From Sedimentibacter sp. (GTDB lineage Bacteria > Bacillota > Clostridia > Tissierellales > Sedimentibacteraceae), in the NCBI GenBank assembly GCA_017995755.1, contig JAGOIH010000003.1, forward strand, positions 1 to 55,866: a stretch of 55,866 nt of DNA. Reading direction: 5' to 3'. This document shows positions 18,309-26,829 of this stretch, piece after piece. Numbering within the stretch: the stretch's first letter is position 1; each line of letters starts with the position of its first letter. The notes under the pieces are model-generated. The model was not told the DNA's origin. It saw only the letters and a program-made list of their open reading frames with translations, and did no database searches. The translations under genes were made by a program, and so were the position numbers.

Positions 18309-21300
18309 CTAAAATTCTATGTTTAAAATTGTATCCTCTTTAATATTTTGCTTTAATTTTGCCTTTAAGACTTCAACATAACGGTCTACATCTGCTTCTG
18401 TTTCAATTCTCCAGGTAGCCTCTGAGTTTATTGATTTGATACTTATAGTCTTTTGTACTTTTAATTTCGGCTTAGGTTCAGCAACTTTGCCTGCTCCTGG
18501 TTCAGGTGGCGTTGTCGGTGGTTTAGCTGCTATAATACGTGCTTCTTCTGCACTTATCTCATTAAGCAAGCGAACTTTTAATGCATCTGCTTCAATTTTG
18601 ATGTTTTGTAGAGTGGCTACATTATTACAGCTTTTTGCCTTATCCTTAATTTCTTTAAATCGCTCGTACACCTTTTCGGAAAATACAACTTTACATTCTT
18701 TTCCTTCAAGTTCCTTTACAACACGAGAATGTGCTGCTTCAATAGCAGCAAGTACAGGTTGCTCCATTTTGTCAAGCATTGCATTATAAAGATCTGTATA
18801 ACGCTCAAGCAATTCAGGTATCTTTCTGATTTCACTATATGGAGATGACTTTTTCATAATCCCTTTTATTTCAGCAACCACTGTTTCAATTTCTTTATTG
18901 ACTATAAATGTCTTGCTATCGTCATATATTTTTATCAAGCGTAAACTTCTGTCCCAAATTCCAAGCTGTTCACCAGAAAAGAAAGCTTTTATAGGTTCAT
19001 ACTTTTCTGCAAATTGCAATATTTCATTTAATTTATTATCAACAGTCTTAAAAAATTCTACTGAATATTTAATACCTAATAGATTTATAAGCATAGATTT
19101 TCCATCTTTAACAACATTGAAACCCGGATAGCTTGGTTCGTTTTTGTAATGGATTTCTAACTTTTCAAGATCAGTTTTTAGGTTAGCTGCGTATTGCTGA
19201 AAACTCTTTAATATTGAATCATCTTCATCACTCATAGGTGTTACATTAAACAATTCTTTCATCACTTCTCTTACAGCTTTCTTCTGCTTGTCATTGGCCT
19301 TTTCTCTTTTCTCTGTAAGAAGTTTTTCAAGATATTCTTTACGACTAAGATAGCGGTATACCTCATCCTCTGTCTTGGTTAGTAAAGTTACCACCTCATT
19401 GTTAACAAAGAAAGCTATATCTCCATCTTTAAATAGTTTAGTAATTAGCCACTGAACATCATCTTCTATAAATCCGTATGGTTCTTTTGTAAATCGTTCC
19501 ATTATAGACTTCATGGATGTTTTCACATGTCTTTGGGTGTTCATGCCAATAAAATCTAAGGCATCATTTAAAGCTAATTTATTAGGTGTTTGTTCAGTTC
19601 CACCAATAGAAATCTGATTATTATTTCCTTTCAAAACCGCTCTTATATGAGATTCTCCCATAGCAGTGTCTATATAGTACAATTTATGGTATACCGTATG
19701 TACAAGTTTACCAAGAGCATCATTGATACGCACAGTTATGTCTTTTGATGCATTCTGTATTTTGTCACCATTTGTATATATATTAGCCTCTTTTAACGAC
19801 TCCTCTAAAAAGATTCGAGCATTTGAATTTCTTTCACGCATTTCAACACGTTTTGCTTCTTTGATTTGCTCATACTTTGTTACAACGCTAGATGTATTTA
19901 ATCTCAAATATTTTTCAATTTTTAATGCAGAACGAATCTCATCTATAAATGCTTTATCATCCGGTAGAGCCACAATAACGCATTTACTCTGTCCGCTCAT
20001 CATACGAAGTGTTGTTTCATCTGTACCAAGTTCATAATTTGGTGTTAATACTTTAAGTGAAATATCGTAATTCTGATTTCCCTTATAAGGTCTGTCATCT
20101 ACAATCTGATTATATGCAAAATTATATCTGCCGTTAAATGCAGGATATCTATATTTTTTCTCTGAATATAAGCCATCAAAAATTAACTCTGATACTTTTG
20201 TGATAACTTCAGAAATTTCAACATGTTGACTTTCAATTTCTCTATTAATCTCCTGTTCTTCATCCGTTAAAAATACATATAAGTCACTGGTTTTTTGTAT
20301 AAGCGTTTGACGTACAAGACGTTTTAAAGACTGTTCAACTTTATCTTTTAGTGCAATTCTATCATCATCTATATTAGAGACCATTAAGCTTGTTATGTTC
20401 TCTAAATTAGCTACAATTTCTTTGACATATTTAATCATAAAAAGTGTCTTCAAAACATTGACATCAAAACAATCCTCCAATTTATCAGGATTTAAATATT
20501 CATTATCATAGGCACGAATAATTACACCTTTGTGACTATGATCTAAAAATTGCTCAAGAGCATCATAGAACAGATTGAAAGGAACAATTGTGCCTTCGGG
20601 ATTCTCCATAATTTTCATAGCAGACTCTTTAAATAATGCTAACATAGAGCGTTCACCTTCAGCTAAATGCTTACCACTCGCTCCATGGGTCCTTATTGAA
20701 GTAAGAACACTTGCCAGCAGATTAAATTGATATGGAACGAAAGGGTATACAGCAGAAAAATCATTTCTGTCCGAATATAGTTTCTTTTCTATGCCATCAT
20801 TAAAAATAATAAGGTTTTTGATTATTGTTTCTTTTTCATCGTAAAGAAGTCCTAATGTTTGTCTTCCGGTTTCTGTTTTTTCAAGTATTCTCTTTCTGAT
20901 AACTTCATCCACGTTTGCTGATGACAAGGAAAGCCTTGTATCAAATCTACCTTGAATTTTAGAAAAATCATTTCCCTTTGTTTTTGTAATACTATCAATA
21001 TCCTGCTGACTTGTTACCACAACCCAGGCTTTACCGTGACAGGCAACTCCCAATTCTTCTACCACTGTCTGTAGGTTTAGCATCAATTTTGAATTATCAC
21101 CTATATATTGACCCATTTCATCCACTAAGAAAACAATATGATGATTCTTACTTTTTTTATTTATATATTTTTTAACCATATTTGCAAAGGTTATTATATC
21201 GATATTATAGGTGCCTGTTGAACTTTCACACCAGTTTTTTGCAGCATCCATACTCATATAATTGATTTGAACCAATGCTTTACATACATAGTCTTGAATA

Positions 21301-21914
21301 AATCTAAACTGATGTCTCGAGTCTAACCATTCTTTACCGCGTATTTCAGCAAATGCTTTTTTGAAATCTTCATACTTGCCTTCCTCTGTAAGTTGTCTTT
21401 CTAAATCTGCCAAAAAGGGGTTAGCTCCATAGAACCCTAAGTGTTGATTAAAGACTTTTAAAAACACAGAAAGAATAGCTTCTTTGTTATTCTGAGAATC
21501 GCCCATTCCGCTTTTAGAATCAATATTAAACAATATAACATCACTTGATACATTAGCTGCGAGTTTCATGTCTGCAAGAACCATTTCATTTTTTATCTTT
21601 TTATCCTCGATAAAATAATCAATTGCTGTTTTTCCATCAACAACTCGATTTTCCAGTAGGTAGGATAGTATTTTTAAGAAATGTGATTTACCACTTCCAA
21701 AGAAGCCGGAAATCCAAACTCCCATTGCATCTGTATTTCCAATAATTCCCCTTTTATAACTGGAGAAAAAATCAGCAAAGTGTTTTTGCAGCTCTCTTGT
21801 TACTACATATTCTTCAAGCTCCTGCTTTACATTTTCATCATCACCTTGTCCAACTTTAATAACACCTTTTATATTTCTGTCAATTGGTTTAGCAAACATA
21901 TTCTTAATATACAT
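18309..21914 (-). CDS. brxC: BREX P-loop ATPase BrxC
   Basis: Large ATPase (1201 residues) of the BREX core, related to PglY. The N-terminal AAA+ domain has Walker A ISGFFGSGKSHFLK (68-81) and the Walker B stretch HHIVFLVDEMGQYIG (about residues 261-275). A long helical middle and C-terminal region with a proline-rich linker (PPTTPPEPGAGK) is followed by a short terminal domain. Length is normal and the frame is intact. AGGTGGAGG precedes the ATG; the gap to brxB is 13 nt. BrxC is required for both methylation and phage blocking in studied systems. Confidence 0.95.
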   Translation of the reverse strand: MYIKNMFAKPIDRNIKGVIKVGQGDDENVKQELEEYVVTRELQKHFADFFSSYKRGIIGNTDAMGVWISGFFGSGKSHFLKILSYLLENRVVDGKTAIDYFIEDKKIKNEMVLADMKLAANVSSDVILFNIDSKSGMGDSQNNKEAILSVFLKVFNQHLGFYGANPFLADLERQLTEEGKYEDFKKAFAEIRGKEWLDSRHQFRFIQDYVCKALVQINYMSMDAAKNWCESSTGTYNIDIITFANMVKKYINKKSKNHHIVFLVDEMGQYIGDNSKLMLNLQTVVEELGVACHGKAWVVVTSQQDIDSITKTKGNDFSKIQGRFDTRLSLSSANVDEVIRKRILEKTETGRQTLGLLYDEKETIIKNLIIFNDGIEKKLYSDRNDFSAVYPFVPYQFNLLASVLTSIRTHGASGKHLAEGERSMLALFKESAMKIMENPEGTIVPFNLFYDALEQFLDHSHKGVIIRAYDNEYLNPDKLEDCFDVNVLKTLFMIKYVKEIVANLENITSLMVSNIDDDRIALKDKVEQSLKRLVRQTLIQKTSDLYVFLTDEEQEINREIESQHVEISEVITKVSELIFDGLYSEKKYRYPAFNGRYNFAYNQIVDDRPYKGNQNYDISLKVLTPNYELGTDETTLRMMSGQSKCVIVALPDDKAFIDEIRSALKIEKYLRLNTSSVVTKYEQIKEAKRVEMRERNSNARIFLEESLKEANIYTNGDKIQNASKDITVRINDALGKLVHTVYHKLYYIDTAMGESHIRAVLKGNNNQISIGGTEQTPNKLALNDALDFIGMNTQRHVKTSMKSIMERFTKEPYGFIEDDVQWLITKLFKDGDIAFFVNNEVVTLLTKTEDEVYRYLSRKEYLEKLLTEKREKANDKQKKAVREVMKELFNVTPMSDEDDSILKSFQQYAANLKTDLEKLEIHYKNEPSYPGFNVVKDGKSMLINLLGIKYSVEFFKTVDNKLNEILQFAEKYEPIKAFFSGEQLGIWDRSLRLIKIYDDSKTFIVNKEIETVVAEIKGIMKKSSPYSEIRKIPELLERYTDLYNAMLDKMEQPVLAAIEAAHSRVVKELEGKECKVVFSEKVYERFKEIKDKAKSCNNVATLQNIKIEADALKVRLLNEISAEEARIIAAKPPTTPPEPGAGKVAEPKPKLKVQKTISIKSINSEATWRIETEADVDRYVEVLKAKLKQNIKEDTILNIEF

Positions 21915-21927
21915 AATCCTCCACCTC

Positions 21928-22512
21928 TCAATCTACGAGCTTAAATGCTCTGTAATAGTTATCATCTTTAATTTCAGAAAAAAGCATCAATGATTGACCA
22001 TCATACTTTCCGGGAAAAAACATTACCACTGGAACTTCATCTATAAATTGGTGTAAATTGTTTAGAACCTTATGTGAACGCAAAATAGGAAAACACTTCC
22101 CTACACCTGTTAAAAATATAATTGAATCCTTTGGTGTATTATTCTTAATATGAGCTAATATTTCATTACTTTGGTTATCTTCTTCCATACGAAGCAGCTC
22201 ATTGACTGATATTGTTACCTCTTGAAAACCTTTAGTCTTTTCAAAATCTTCACAAATTTCTAAAAAGCCTTCTTGTATCAACAAATCTATAATAATATCA
22301 TATAAATCAAAAACAACTATCTTGAAATCATGAACATTTTTTTCATACTTTGATTCAAGATATCGCACTCTTTCTCTCACAATGAGCTCTTGCTCTGCTG
22401 GATAATCAAATACATAATAACCTACTTCATTGCCAAGACCTTTGTTTTTTCTGAAATTCGGTTGTTTTATCTTTTCTTCTAACTCATTAAGCCTGCTCTC
22501 TAAATTACGCAC
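21928..22512 (-). CDS. brxB: BREX protein BrxB (DUF1788)
   Basis: Small core BREX protein, 194 residues, DUF1788. It begins NLESRLNELEEKIKQPNF, then NEVGYYVFDYPAEQE, and IIFLTGVGKCFPILRSHKVL with PVVMFFPGKYDGQSL near the end, typical of the family. The start is GTG 22512, directly after the brxA stop, with AGGGGGG inside the brxA end serving as RBS. Known work shows BrxB interacts with other BREX subunits; it has no clear enzymatic motif. Confidence 0.95.
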   Translation of the reverse strand: MRNLESRLNELEEKIKQPNFRKNKGLGNEVGYYVFDYPAEQELIVRERVRYLESKYEKNVHDFKIVVFDLYDIIIDLLIQEGFLEICEDFEKTKGFQEVTISVNELLRMEEDNQSNEILAHIKNNTPKDSIIFLTGVGKCFPILRSHKVLNNLHQFIDEVPVVMFFPGKYDGQSLMLFSEIKDDNYYRAFKLVD

Positions 22513-23109
22513 TTAATCTGTCCCCCCTATAGCTTTTAACATCTGTTTTTCGCCATTTTCTTTAAGATAATTTTCCAATGAAATATCTAATATCGGCGGT
22601 GTGATTCTTTTTTGGTTGTCTATTACGGTTAAAAGTCCGGCATCTTTTAAAAAGTTCATATATGTACTGCTAAGTCTTTTTAAAGTCGCATCCGTCCATT
22701 TGCTGATATCTTCATCTTGCTCCTGTTTATTTTTAAAAAATATGCTAATGTCACTATCTGTAAGCTCTATATCGCCTAACAGTGCCTTTTCCCTATATAG
22801 TTCATATAAAAACTCAAAAAACAATTTATTTTTCTTTGCTATTGCAATAATATTTATTACTTTCTGTGTTGTTAAATCTGCATTAATAAATATATTTATT
22901 AGTCCTTCATCAAGTACATCGACTCGACTTTTTAAATATCCATAAATTCGTTTTGCTCTATACTCTTTTGAAATACCAAGTAAGTTATCATTTAAACATA
23001 AATCTCTGATATCATCCCAAGATTTACCGTCATATTTTAATTTTATAATCTTTTTAAATTCAATAAACCAGAAAGACTCTGATACAAGTCCCGAACTATA
23101 TTTCTCCAT
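22513..23109 (-). CDS. brxA: BREX protein BrxA (DUF1819)
   Basis: First gene of the BREX operon, 198 residues, DUF1819. Recognisable by the N-terminal segment LVSESFWFIEFKKIIKL, followed by YRAKRIYGYLKSRVDVL and a winged-helix-like C-terminus (SSTYMNFLKDAGLLT). Studied BrxA proteins are small helical DNA-binding proteins. The ATG has GGAGG 7 nt upstream. A 368-bp region without genes precedes it, with a plausible promoter near 23.22-23.25 kb, so BREX expression probably starts here. Confidence 0.95.
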   Translation of the reverse strand: MEKYSSGLVSESFWFIEFKKIIKLKYDGKSWDDIRDLCLNDNLLGISKEYRAKRIYGYLKSRVDVLDEGLINIFINADLTTQKVINIIAIAKKNKLFFEFLYELYREKALLGDIELTDSDISIFFKNKQEQDEDISKWTDATLKRLSSTYMNFLKDAGLLTVIDNQKRITPPILDISLENYLKENGEKQMLKAIGGTD

Positions 23110-23218
23110 AGATTTTCCTCCAAAACATCATGATTATATTAATATAAAAAACTCACGCTAATCGCAACATCTCTTTACGAATCTTATCTTTTTACAATTA
23201 TTATTGTAACATAATTAT

Positions 23219-23247
23219 AATATATAAAGCTACTTAATAAACTTCAA
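23219..23247 (-). promoter_or_regulatory. Candidate promoter of the BREX operon
   Basis: On the minus strand TTGAAG (23247-23242), a 17-bp spacer and TATATT (23224-23219) form a sigma-A-like promoter about 110 nt before brxA. The region is very AT-rich, so chance matches are possible. The rest of 23110-23477 shows no gene. Confidence 0.35.
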
Positions 23248-23477
23248 CTAAACCGTTTAATATATCAAAATAATACAAATTCATAGTTGATTCATTATAA
23301 CGATTAAATTATATATTGCCGATATCTCTGTAAAGAATTGGAGAAATCCGGAGTGCTTTTCTTCTTAGAAAGACATCCATCTAGCTGATGAAATATGAAA
23401 TATTGAAAACTAATACTTGCCACAAAACCCCTTGGTATTAAAACTTTAATAAATTGGGATTCGCTGTTCCTTTTTAA

Positions 23478-23909
23478 TTAATATCCTCTTAAATTATGTA
23501 ATGAAGTGCTTAATTCTTCATTTTTCTTTATAAAATTTTGCAGATAAGTTTCTGTGACTATAAACTGTTGATTTCCATCTTTAATCCGAGTTTTTGTAGC
23601 TAACACTTGTTCACCGTTACTTGTTATTTGAAAGCTATGAACTATTCGATTTCTCATAATCACAAGTTCATCAAATAGATTTGCTATTGATTCATCAGTT
23701 TTTTGAGTAATTGTATTTTTTATTGGTAATGTAAGTTTTCCCGATTCTAAGTCTATCAAGTGATACCAATTATATTGACTATTGTCATCCAAACGCAATG
23801 TGTTTTCTATAATAAATGCATTATTCGAATTAAATACGCACAGTGCACTTCCCAACAATTCTCGATATCTTTTTGAAGGCAATGCTTGCCTTGTATAATT
23901 TTCATACAT
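23478..23909 (-). CDS. Small protein with HEPN-type RNxxxH motif
   Basis: Protein of 143 residues, family not recognised with certainty. It begins with YTRQALPSKRYRELLGSALC and carries FDELVIMRNRIVHSFQI (R86, N87, H91), which matches the RNxxxH motif of HEPN-domain RNases within a predicted helix. HEPN domains are about this size and are common in defence islands and toxin-antitoxin pairs. No obvious antitoxin (MNT) gene is next to it. The ATG has GAGGT about 8 nt upstream. It is separate from BREX by 368 bp and may be transcribed on its own. It could also be a non-catalytic member. Confidence 0.6.
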   Translation of the reverse strand: MYENYTRQALPSKRYRELLGSALCVFNSNNAFIIENTLRLDDNSQYNWYHLIDLESGKLTLPIKNTITQKTDESIANLFDELVIMRNRIVHSFQITSNGEQVLATKTRIKDGNQQFIVTETYLQNFIKKNEELSTSLHNLRGY

Positions 23910-24029
23910 AGTATTTACCTCAAATTATGCTAATTTTCATTTATTACTTTTACTTTTTATAAGCTGTTCTCATATGCCTATATTCTTCATATTTAAGTTC
24001 GACATTCAGAGGTCAAACTAAAACTGTTT

Positions 24030-24221
24030 TTACAATGCCTCAATAGTTGTCTTAACCAATGTTTTACTTTCTATTTTAGTTTTAATGGCAGTATATAAAT
24101 CTACATCAATTTCCGGTGTTTCTATGGTTACTATTAACGAGTATCTAATTTGGAATATTTTTAAAATTGAGTTCTTGTATTCTACAATTATGTAACAAGA
24201 TATGAGGTTAAAACATCCTAT
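24030..24221 (-). pseudogene. Open remnant without start codon, unknown family
   Basis: The minus strand is open for 63 codons to a TAA at 24030-24032, with no ATG/GTG/TTG start at its head. It ends IETPEIDVDLYTAIKTKIES then KTLVKTTIEAL, which looks coding (alternating strand and helix) rather than random. It follows directly on the downstream side of the UDG-like gene. I read it as the tail of a lost gene; I cannot name the family. The rest of 23910-24221 shows nothing. Confidence 0.3.
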
Positions 24222-24731
24222 TCATTGAAAATACTTTTCTTTCAAACCATAAAGTGTTAGCACAATTATTAGTTCTTCACGATATTTTCTTTGATTTCCA
24301 TTGCTAGGGAACGGAAGAAAAAATATGTTATTTCCAACTTGGTAGGTATGCATAATGTCAGAATCCCTAATTTTCGGCTCAACTAAAGTTTTTTTACAAA
24401 CAATAATTATCTTAGGAGATTCTTGTTTTATGAAACTTTCTAATTCAGGAATATTTTCCTGAATAGTACTTCTCCTTTCTTCATTACTTAAATAATTTAC
24501 TGGATTTTCACAAATATCGTATAGCCAACAACCCCATAGTTTAAATTTGTCTAATTTAAATATATCTTGATCAAAGTATTTGTCAAAAGCCTTTTTTGTC
24601 TCTTTATATAGTGCAGAATCCCCTTGATAAAAAAATGTTCCTCCTTTCGGTCTTGATTCTCCAACAAACAAAACCTCAATATTATCAGGCTTATAAGTAT
24701 TTCTTAAATTTTCAAAATTATTATTTTTCAT
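24222..24731 (-). CDS. Uracil-DNA-glycosylase-superfamily-like protein
   Basis: Protein of 169 residues from ATG 24731 (a GTG at 24743 would add 4). Near the N-terminus it has IEVLFVGESRPKGGTFFYQG, like motif 1 of the UDG superfamily (vGe.Pg...yqG), and near the C-terminus FFLPFPSNGNQRKYREE, at the place of the 'hPS.lN/r' motif 2. A central KIIIVCKKT strand fits the fold. Such proteins sit in many defence islands; the substrate is unknown, and the lack of canonical catalytic residues could mean DNA binding or another base. The family call comes from motif shape only. Confidence 0.55.
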   Translation of the reverse strand: MKNNNFENLRNTYKPDNIEVLFVGESRPKGGTFFYQGDSALYKETKKAFDKYFDQDIFKLDKFKLWGCWLYDICENPVNYLSNEERRSTIQENIPELESFIKQESPKIIIVCKKTLVEPKIRDSDIMHTYQVGNNIFFLPFPSNGNQRKYREELIIVLTLYGLKEKYFQ

Positions 24732-24851
24732 ATTCCTCACCACTCATTATTATTTTTTCAAATGTTAAAAATTAATAAATTTACATTATCCGAGTCAAAT
24801 ACCTCTTTTGAAATATTTGGTAGACATTGTTATATATTCAACATAATCGCT

Positions 24852-25565
24852 CTACTCTAAATCAATTACCCATGCATCCTGTATATGGTCCTCAATAATC
24901 TTTCTTGATAGGTTGAACCAGCTTTTACACTCATCTAAAATAATCGAATCACCGGTTACAATTCTTTCCTTGCCGGCTAATACGGCATCCACATTGGGAA
25001 TCAGGTCCACATCAACCGGCATCCCCCATTGTTCTGAACATTCAAGTATCTTTGTTTTCAGTCTGCCTGAATTTGATACGGGAGAATCCAGATAAAATTT
25101 AACCATCGGTACAGATAATTCTTGCAGTGTCTTTCCTATGAGATTTAAAGCATTATCAGTCTTATCAATAATTCTGTAAGTACCGCGAAGTCCAGCCAAG
25201 TCCCTGTACACCCCGTCTTTACCAAGCAGTATGGGGCTTCCCGACATTGCAACTTCCAAAGTAATGATTATATTGAATCCGTCAATATTCAGACATCCAG
25301 CCTTTGCGTATTCAAAAGGAAGCATTGTAGACCTTCTTTTTTCATAATCAGCCGTTGAAGATGTTGTTCTTTGAAGGGCTGTTCTTGCCCTTGCTGATAG
25401 AAGATAATGGTTGCCTGTGAATTCTATTATTTGCTTTAGTTTGTATCCTCTGTCAAGCAGCCACTGTATTTCTTCTTGGGCGATTTTTAATTCTGCAATG
25501 CTTTCTTTTGAAAACATCTTTAAATCATCCGGGTCAAAACCTCTTTTGACATTCTTTGTAGACAT
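24852..25565 (-). CDS. DUF434 domain-containing protein
   Basis: Soluble 237-residue protein. The N-terminus (FDPDDLKMFSKESIAELKIA then EEIQWLLDRGYKLKQIIEF, HYLLSARARTALQR) is DUF434; the rest (FYLDSPVSNSGRLK, RIVTGDSIILDE) matches the DUF434-associated C-terminal domain found in archaea and anaerobic bacteria. Function is unknown; conserved Asp residues in short strands (DSPVSNS, GDS) suggest a Toprim/PIN-like metal site, which is inference. A diverged copy of its first 30 codons sits at 26.8 kb, so the gene was once duplicated or lay directly after the DUF2779 gene. Confidence 0.75.
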   Translation of the reverse strand: MSTKNVKRGFDPDDLKMFSKESIAELKIAQEEIQWLLDRGYKLKQIIEFTGNHYLLSARARTALQRTTSSTADYEKRRSTMLPFEYAKAGCLNIDGFNIIITLEVAMSGSPILLGKDGVYRDLAGLRGTYRIIDKTDNALNLIGKTLQELSVPMVKFYLDSPVSNSGRLKTKILECSEQWGMPVDVDLIPNVDAVLAGKERIVTGDSIILDECKSWFNLSRKIIEDHIQDAWVIDLE

Positions 25566-25719
25566 CTTTACCTGCTTTCAGTGGTGACAAGCACCACTTG
25601 AGTTTAGTTATTTTGAATATAACTTTTTCAAAAACACGAATGTAAACCATACTAAAGTAATTATCACGCTTCATAATTGGATTTTTGGTTGCCAATTATT
25701 ATTTATAAACTGTCTATAT

Positions 25720-26253
25720 TTATTTTGTTAGACTTACTGAACCTGTAAGCAATTCTATTTCCAAGTATGAAAAATCTACAGGACTTATCGAAGGTAGTAT
25801 TATCTCAACCTTATTCCAAGCTCCTTCATTTAGTTCAGAGCTTAATTTTGTATCTTTCTCCTTTAGTGATTCCTTCCATATGGTATATGAAGAATCTGTA
25901 CTACTAAAATCAAACTTTGTACCATATCTTGCCTTTATTGTAACCCCACTATATTTTGCGTAATTTGGATTACCTATTGTTAAATAAACTTTAACACCAT
26001 CAAGATATTCTTCAACCTCAGAAATCAAAACTAAAAAATCACCAGAATTTGAATATCCCTCACTAGTCGGATCAAGATATGCTACATTTGATAAATTACC
26101 TTCCAACATAATGATTTTTAGTTCTAATTCAGATACTTTTTCCTGTAAAATATTTATAGTAGTCTGCATTTCAGTATTTACTGGTTGTGTTGTACACCCA
26201 GAAGTAAAAAATAAGTTAAAAATTACAACAAGCACTAACCAAAATCTTTTCAT
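25720..26253 (-). CDS. Predicted lipoprotein with coiled coil
   Basis: A 177-residue protein with a type II signal peptide (KRFWLVLVVIFNLFF then TSGC, Cys20 as lipidation site), a short coiled coil (INILQEKVSELELKIIMLEG, about 34-53) and a C-terminal beta-rich domain (VYLTIGNPNYAKYSGVTIK). Expected on the outer face of the membrane. Family not recognised. It stands alone between DUF434 and gene debris, with no clear link to defence. Confidence 0.65.
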   Translation of the reverse strand: MKRFWLVLVVIFNLFFTSGCTTQPVNTEMQTTINILQEKVSELELKIIMLEGNLSNVAYLDPTSEGYSNSGDFLVLISEVEEYLDGVKVYLTIGNPNYAKYSGVTIKARYGTKFDFSSTDSSYTIWKESLKEKDTKLSSELNEGAWNKVEIILPSISPVDFSYLEIELLTGSVSLTK

Positions 26254-26496
26254 AATAATATACCTCTATTCCTTTTTATTATATTTAATGTTTAAGGATA
26301 AATCATTGCTCTATCAATGTAAGAAATCCATGTAAAGAGCTAAAGTCAATTTTAGTAGAATTACCACTTAAATAATATTTACTATCAATTTCGTCTATAT
26401 AATATCTTCTTGCACATAGAATCTTAATTATCTTTCTTAGTCTCACTACATAATATTTTACTAATAAACTCTTTAATGTTAATATAGCCCATAACT

Positions 26497-26713
26497 TCAC
26501 ACTCTTTTATACATTTCCTTTAATAATGTTTTTTCACCCCACTCATAATAAATCGAACGTAATTCATTATCAAGATAAGTAAGTGCCTTTTCTTTTATAT
26601 CCTCCGGAACTCCATAATACGCTTCTGCAATAGCCCCTGTAATTGCTGCTAATGTATTTCTGTCTCCCCAAAGCTGTTATAGAGCTTGGGATTATCACTG
26701 AAGCCCCAGCGTC
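26497..26713 (-). pseudogene. Remnant of a second ADP-ribosylglycohydrolase (DraG)
   Basis: The minus strand reads GRWGFSDNPKLYNSFG, then a deletion and frame change, then GDRNTLAAITGAIAEAYYGV and PEDIKEKALTYLDNE to a TGA at 26497-26499. These match two separated blocks of the intact DraG gene at 28.8-29.6 kb (GWGISNSLEPYNSWG and GGDSDTLACITGGIAEAYY). The start and the middle third are gone. It is a degraded paralogue, not a functional gene. Confidence 0.75.
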
Positions 26714-26829
26714 CAAACATTCCACCATATCAAAAATCTCCCTTCAATTTTTAATCCTGCAATGCTTTCTTTTGAAAATATCTTCGTGTCATCCGGGTCA
26801 AATTCTCTTTTGACATTCTTGTTAGGCAT
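26695..26829 (-). pseudogene. 5' fragment of a DUF434 gene fused to DraG debris
   Basis: A 44-codon frame starting at ATG 26829 reads NKNVKREFDPDDTKIFSKES then IAGLKIEG, nearly the first 28 residues of the intact DUF434 protein at 24.9-25.6 kb. It then runs out of frame into the DraG remnant and stops at 26695. The start overlaps the stop of the DUF2779 gene by 8 bp, which suggests that a DUF2779-DUF434 overlap was the original operon arrangement. Confidence 0.7.

Noticed and set aside
18436-18789. 117-codon plus-strand frame inside brxC
   Set aside because: Antisense shadow of the brxC 3' end.
23110-23477. Small gene or toxin between BREX and the HEPN-like gene
   Set aside because: Short frames only, no RBS, no recognisable product.
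26303-26500. 65-codon minus-strand frame starting with GTG
   Set aside because: Weak start, no RBS, overlaps the end of DraG debris, and the first half reads differently from the second, as if frame-shifted. It may be a gene tail but I cannot support a product.
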